A stretch of DNA of 64,000 nucleotides. Origin: DATBSL01 sp964561785 (GTDB taxonomy: Bacteria; Acidobacteriota; Vicinamibacteria; Fen-336). The notes below the pieces were generated by a model, which was not told the DNA's origin, searched no databases, and worked only from the letters and a program-made list of their open reading frames with translations. Below, piece after piece: positions 60,108 to 64,000 of the stretch (positions are counted from its first letter, which is position 1; each line of letters opens with the position of its first letter). The stretch lies in the NCBI GenBank assembly GCA_964561785.1, contig CAZLRF010000021.1:17410-81409 (forward strand), in the 5' to 3' direction. A program made the translations under genes and the position numbers.

Positions 60108-60584
60108 ATGGGTCTTCTCGACGACATCCTCAAGCAGGTGGGCGGCGCTGGCGCGGCACAGCCGGGGGCCGGGGGGGCGGGCGCCCTCGGCTCGATCGCC
60201 GAGATGGTGATGAAGAACCCGCAGATCATCTCGGCGGCCCTCGCCATGCTCAACCCCAAGGACGCGTCGGTCGGCGGCGGGGGCGGGCTCGCCGACGTGA
60301 TCGGCGCGTTCACGAAGGGCGGCCTCGGCGACGTGGCGTCCTCGTGGGTCAGCGGCGGCCCGAACAAGCCCATCGACCCCGGCGCCCTCTCGAACATCCT
60401 GGGCGGCGACGTGCTCGGCCAGTTCGCGCAGAAGGCGGGCGTCGGCGCCCAGGAGGCGCCGTCCGTTCTCGCCTCGATCCTGCCCGAGCTCGTCAACCAG
60501 CTCACCCCGAAGGGCCAGGTGCCCCAGGGGAACGAGCTCGAGGGGATGCTGGGCTCGCTCCTCGGCCAGCTCGGCCGCGGCTAG
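60108..60584 (+). CDS. YidB-like (DUF937) protein
   Basis: This 158-residue protein begins MGLLDDILKQVGG and has a Gly/Ala-rich middle. The second half (SNILGGDVLGQFAQKAGVG, LPELVNQLTPKGQVP) matches the C-terminal repeat of YidB/DUF937 proteins. The family is widespread and its function is not established. The ATG follows GGAGG by seven bases. It is 47 bases after the solute-binding protein gene and probably co-transcribed. Confidence 0.78.
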   Translation: MGLLDDILKQVGGAGAAQPGAGGAGALGSIAEMVMKNPQIISAALAMLNPKDASVGGGGGLADVIGAFTKGGLGDVASSWVSGGPNKPIDPGALSNILGGDVLGQFAQKAGVGAQEAPSVLASILPELVNQLTPKGQVPQGNELEGMLGSLLGQLGRG

Positions 60585-60652
60585 CGCGGCCCGGCCTGCG
60601 GCGGGCGGCACCCCGGGCCGCCCGCCGTGCCTGCCCCCCGCGCGAGATCGGC

Positions 60653-60658
60653 TAGAAT
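60653..60658 (+). promoter_or_regulatory. -10 box TAGAAT for lepB, leaderless
   Basis: TAGAAT is followed by seven bases and then the ATG at 60666. There is no Shine-Dalgarno sequence between them. An in-frame ATG at 60627 lies upstream of the box and is not likely to be used. Confidence 0.5.
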
Positions 60659-60665
60659 CGGCGGG

Positions 60666-61388
60666 ATGAGCGAGAGAGAGGCGGCGCCCGAGGCGCCCGC
60701 GTTCAAGAAGTCGGTCGCCCGGGAGTACCTGGAGTCGATCGTCGTCGCCGTCATCCTCGCCCTCTTCATCCGCACCTTCGCCGTCCAGGCCTTCAAGATC
60801 CCGACGGGCTCCATGGAGCCCAACCTGCTGATCGGGGACCACCTGCTCGTCAACAAGGTGGTCTACTCCCCTTCTCTCGGCCCCCTCGAGGACGCCCTGT
60901 TCGCCAAGAAGCGCATCGGGCGGGGCCACGTCGTCGTCTTCAAGTTCCCGGAGGACCCCACCCGCGACTTCATCAAGCGGGTGATCGGGCTCCCCGGGGA
61001 GACGATCGAGGTGCGGGGGCGGCAGGTCCTGGTGAACGGCACGCCCCTCGACGAGCCGTACGCGCACTTCATCGACACCCCGCTGCGGCCCGACGACGCC
61101 GAGTACGTGGCGCGCGCGGGCGGCTCCGTCCGCGACGACTGGGGGCCGCAGGTCGTGCCCGAGGGCCAGCTCCTCGTGCTCGGCGACAACCGCGACAACA
61201 GCCGGGACAGCCGCTTCTGGGGCTTCCTTCCGATCGACCAGGTCAAGGGGCGGGCGCTTCTCGTGTACTGGTCGTACGAGGCGACCCGGGAGGAGTACCA
61301 CCGCACGGGGCCGGTCGCCTGGCTGCGGGACACGCTCTCCGCGTTCGGGCGGACGCGGTGGCGCCGGTTCTTCCACGTCATCCGGTAG
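60666..61388 (+). CDS. lepB: Signal peptidase I (LepB)
   Basis: This 240-residue membrane protein has one N-terminal helix (about 22-38). The catalytic serine is S49 in KIPTGSMEP (box B) and the catalytic lysine is K104 in DFIKRVIGLPGE (box D). The closing box E is LGDNRDNSRDSR. It removes signal peptides from Sec and Tat substrates on the outer face of the cytoplasmic membrane. Many exported proteins in this window would need it. It is followed after 29 bases by a small membrane protein gene, as is common for lepB loci. Confidence 0.95.
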   Translation: MSEREAAPEAPAFKKSVAREYLESIVVAVILALFIRTFAVQAFKIPTGSMEPNLLIGDHLLVNKVVYSPSLGPLEDALFAKKRIGRGHVVVFKFPEDPTRDFIKRVIGLPGETIEVRGRQVLVNGTPLDEPYAHFIDTPLRPDDAEYVARAGGSVRDDWGPQVVPEGQLLVLGDNRDNSRDSRFWGFLPIDQVKGRALLVYWSYEATREEYHRTGPVAWLRDTLSAFGRTRWRRFFHVIR

Positions 61389-61417
61389 AGGCCGCGGGGC
61401 GGCCCGGAGGAACAGAG

Positions 61418-61798
61418 ATGAGACGCACGAGTGAGAGGGGCGAGGGCAAGCTGGGGGGGCTGATCCTGCTCGTCGTCGTGCTGGCGGTGGGCCTGGCCGC
61501 GTGGAACGTGGTTCCGGTGTACTACGACCACTACGACTTCGTCGACAAGGTCAACGAGATCTGCCGCGCGCCGCGCCACGTGACCCGCAAGGGCGGCGAC
61601 GAGACGATCATGAAGATGCTCATGGACGAGGTCGAGAAGCGGCAGCTCGGCGAATGGATCGGCCCGGAGAACTTCAAGATCAGCACCACGGAGCGGGGGC
61701 GCACGATCGACCTCTACTACGAGCGCGAGGCGGAGATCCTCCCGGGGTGGAAGAAGAACTTCGTCTTCGAGTACCAGGCCGACCAGCCGCTGATCTGA
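61418..61798 (+). CDS. Small single-pass membrane protein, DUF4845-like
   Basis: This 126-residue protein has a short positive N-terminus (MRRTSERGEGKLGG), one membrane helix (about 13-33, LIVVVLAVGLAAW type) and a soluble domain outside (VVPVYYDHYDFVDKVNEIC to the end). The layout and the place directly after lepB match DUF4845 proteins of Proteobacteria, whose role is unknown. GGAGG precedes the ATG. A strong terminator hairpin follows. Confidence 0.7.
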   Translation: MRRTSERGEGKLGGLILLVVVLAVGLAAWNVVPVYYDHYDFVDKVNEICRAPRHVTRKGGDETIMKMLMDEVEKRQLGEWIGPENFKISTTERGRTIDLYYEREAEILPGWKKNFVFEYQADQPLI

Positions 61799-61805
61799 AT
61801 CTCTT

Positions 61806-61833
61806 CCGGGGGGTGCTGCGGCACACCCCCCGG
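61806..61833. terminator. Bidirectional terminator between lepB unit and acyl-CoA dehydrogenase gene
   Basis: CCGGGGGGTG (61806-61815) pairs with CACCCCCCGG (61824-61833) around an eight-base loop, only eight bases after the stop of the small membrane protein gene. A second small hairpin (CACTCC, 61843-61848, with GGAGTG, 61852-61857) follows. Both lie between two convergent genes. Neither has a long U-run. Confidence 0.6.
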
Positions 61834-61885
61834 CCCCCCGCGCACTCCGGCGGAGTGAACCCGCCTCCGTGCGCCGCTCGTGGCC

Positions 61886-63052
<1,167 letters not shown>

Positions 63053-63099
63053 GGCGGGCTCCTCGGTCCTCCATGCTATCGCGGGCGGGGTCTTCTCGC

Positions 63100-63504
63100 T
63101 CACGATCCGACGAGCGTGAAGCCCTCCTCTTCGAAGTGAGGGTCGAAGGCGAACGCGAGGTCGATGTCCCTCTCGCGCATCACGAGGAACGAGACGGCGT
63201 CCACGAGGCTGAGCCTCCGCTTCCTCCGCGAGAGAAGAAGGTCGAGACCCGCCTCGAACGTCTCCGGGGCGACCCAGACGACCTCGGCGAGCGGAGTCAG
63301 GTCCGCACGGAAGGCCCTGACCGCCGGGAGGCCGAGCCGGCGGCCGAGCAGGGCGTAGGTCTCGACGAGAACGAGTGAGGTGGTCACGAGCGGGGCCCCG
63401 TCGGCAGCCAGGTCCTCGAACGCTCTCCTCGCGCGGCGGTGTGCGCGGTCGGCCGGGTTCAGGAGGGCGAGGATGGCGGAGGTGTCCAGGAAGACCCGGC
63501 TCAC
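63100..63504 (-). CDS. vapC: VapC-like PIN-domain ribonuclease toxin
   Basis: This 134-residue PIN domain has all four acidic residues of the Mg2+ site: D7 (FLDTSA), E48 (LVLVETY), D102 (LSLVDAVSF) and D121 (AFDPHF). VapC toxins cleave specific RNAs, often tRNA or rRNA loops. The start is GTG and overlaps the antitoxin stop (GTGA), so toxin is translated only with antitoxin. This overlap is typical of type II toxin-antitoxin pairs. Confidence 0.9.
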   Translation of the reverse strand: MSRVFLDTSAILALLNPADRAHRRARRAFEDLAADGAPLVTTSLVLVETYALLGRRLGLPAVRAFRADLTPLAEVVWVAPETFEAGLDLLLSRRKRRLSLVDAVSFLVMRERDIDLAFAFDPHFEEEGFTLVGS

Positions 63505-63749
63505 TCGAAGGCCTCGTCGAGGTACCGGTCGTGGTCCTCGGCCAGGTCCTTCGCCCCGTTGGCGTCGGGAAAACGGCCCACGATCCGCTTCGCCCGGGCG
63601 TAGAGCTCGGCGCGTCCCGTCTTCTCCTGCTCGAGGCCTCTTTCGACGAAGTGGCGGATCGTCTCGGCCATGGACTGCCCGCGCTGGCGCGCCCGTGCGC
63701 GGACCTTCCTTGCCTGCTCCTCGGTCAGCTGGATCTGGGTCCGGACCAC
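63501..63749 (-). CDS. vapB: Ribbon-helix-helix antitoxin (VapB-type)
   Basis: This 82-residue protein begins VRTQIQLTEEQARKVRARAR with GQSMAETIRHFV, the beta strand and two helices of a ribbon-helix-helix DNA-binding domain. The C-terminal half (about 45-82) should wrap around the PIN toxin. The start is GTG, only six bases after the -10 box TACACT, so the message is leaderless. It probably represses its own promoter through the GCCATGATGGC element in the promoter spacer. Confidence 0.88.
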   Translation of the reverse strand: MVRTQIQLTEEQARKVRARARQRGQSMAETIRHFVERGLEQEKTGRAELYARAKRIVGRFPDANGAKDLAEDHDRYLDEAFE

Positions 63750-63755
63750 CCGAAG

Positions 63756-63784
63756 AGTGTAATCACATCATGCCATCATGGCAA
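63756..63784 (-). promoter_or_regulatory. vapBC promoter with palindromic operator in the spacer
   Basis: On the minus strand TTGCCA (63784-63779) and TACACT (63761-63756) are 17 bases apart. The near-palindrome GCCATGATGGC (63782-63772) overlaps the -35 end and runs into the spacer. An antitoxin bound there would block RNA polymerase. Confidence 0.6.
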
Positions 63785-63933
63785 ACGCCGGCTTCGGTCC
63801 CGGACCACGTCGCGGCAGGTCGTCACGGGAATGTCACCCGAGAGCGGGAGGCTTCGACGAGTTCCCCGAGGCCCCGCCGCTTGCGCGGCGTCTCCCTCGC
63901 GTCTACTCTTCCGTCCATCTTTCATCCGCACTC

Positions 63934-64000
63934 ATGAGCGCGCCCCCTCGGGGACAGGTGACCGAGATCCTCCAGGCCTGGAGCCGGGGGGAGAAAGACG
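63934..64000 (+). CDS. ECF sigma factor (TIGR02999-type), N-terminal fragment
   Basis: The frame from the ATG at 63934 reads MSAPPRGQVTEILQAWSRG and runs off the right edge. The pattern VTxxLxAWxxGE is the usual opening of the TIGR02999 ECF-type sigma factors common in Acidobacteria and Planctomycetes, which are often linked to Ser/Thr kinase genes. Only 22 residues are visible. The 184 bases between this gene and the vapB start hold the vapBC promoter and a possible TACTCT box at 63904-63909. Confidence 0.55.
   Translation, partial: MSAPPRGQVTEILQAWSRGEKD

Overview
This window is very GC-rich, densely packed, Gram-negative-type bacterial DNA. Sec and Tat export signals, a eukaryote-like Ser/Thr kinase, acidobacterial-style secreted alanine-rich proteins, giant gingipain-like (C25) proteins, a TIGR02999-type ECF sigma factor and TANNNT -10 boxes sitting directly in front of start codons all fit an Acidobacteriota (Thermoanaerobaculia-like) or related lineage. 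That placement is an inference. I found no rRNA, tRNA, CRISPR array, insertion sequence or phage module.

Layout, left to right. (1) 1-7283: the 5' end of a GT39 membrane glycosyltransferase, then a five-gene NAD(P)-linked [NiFe] hydrogenase operon of Hox type (E, F fused to a GltD-like flavoprotein, U, Y, H). (2) 7286-16926: a Ser/Thr kinase, a secreted coiled-coil protein, a CNNM/CorC-type membrane protein coupled to a dicarboxylate symporter, a Tat-exported sugar-isomerase-like protein, a POT transporter, and a corrinoid protein with a UroD-like methyltransferase. (3) 16927-17933: a wreck of three broken genes (msrB, anti-sigma factor, ECF sigma factor). (4) 18100-24927: a 2275-residue secreted protein ending in a C25 cysteine-peptidase domain. 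(5) 24971-33264: PilZ, CBM9-like, GH3, a Tat-exported Gfo/Idh/MocA oxidoreductase, a probable selenocysteine-containing ArsC-family protein, a MoxR/VWA pair and a Uma2 nuclease. (6) 33444-46453: a 13-kb leftward chemosensory operon with CheY, CheA, an ExeA-type ATPase, CheW, a chemoreceptor, a HEAT-repeat protein, CheR, CheB, a PATAN/receiver/GAF protein and a coiled-coil GAF protein. It has no flagellar genes. (7) 46580-50071: an orphan protein, LepA and an M50-like membrane peptidase. (8) 50271-56906: a second giant C25 protein with DUF11 repeats and a Gly-rich module. (9) 56940-64000: a YbaY-NlpE-META lipoprotein-like protein, a DUF3011 protein, a solute-binding protein, a YidB-like protein, LepB with a small membrane protein, an acyl-CoA dehydrogenase, a VapBC toxin-antitoxin pair and the start of an ECF sigma factor.

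How the parts fit. The hydrogenase couples H2 to pyridine nucleotides and may add a second NAD(P)(H) site through the GltD fusion. The chemosensory operon, with its PATAN domain and no flagellar genes, looks like a pathway for surface motility or another cellular function rather than swimming. The two C25 giants are probably surface or secreted proteins that share a C-terminal enzyme but carry different adhesive N-terminal modules. Recognisable promoters have -35 boxes of TTGA(A/C/T)(A/G) or TTGCCA and -10 boxes close to TANNNT. At several genes the start codon lies 6-7 bases after the -10 box, so those messages should be leaderless.
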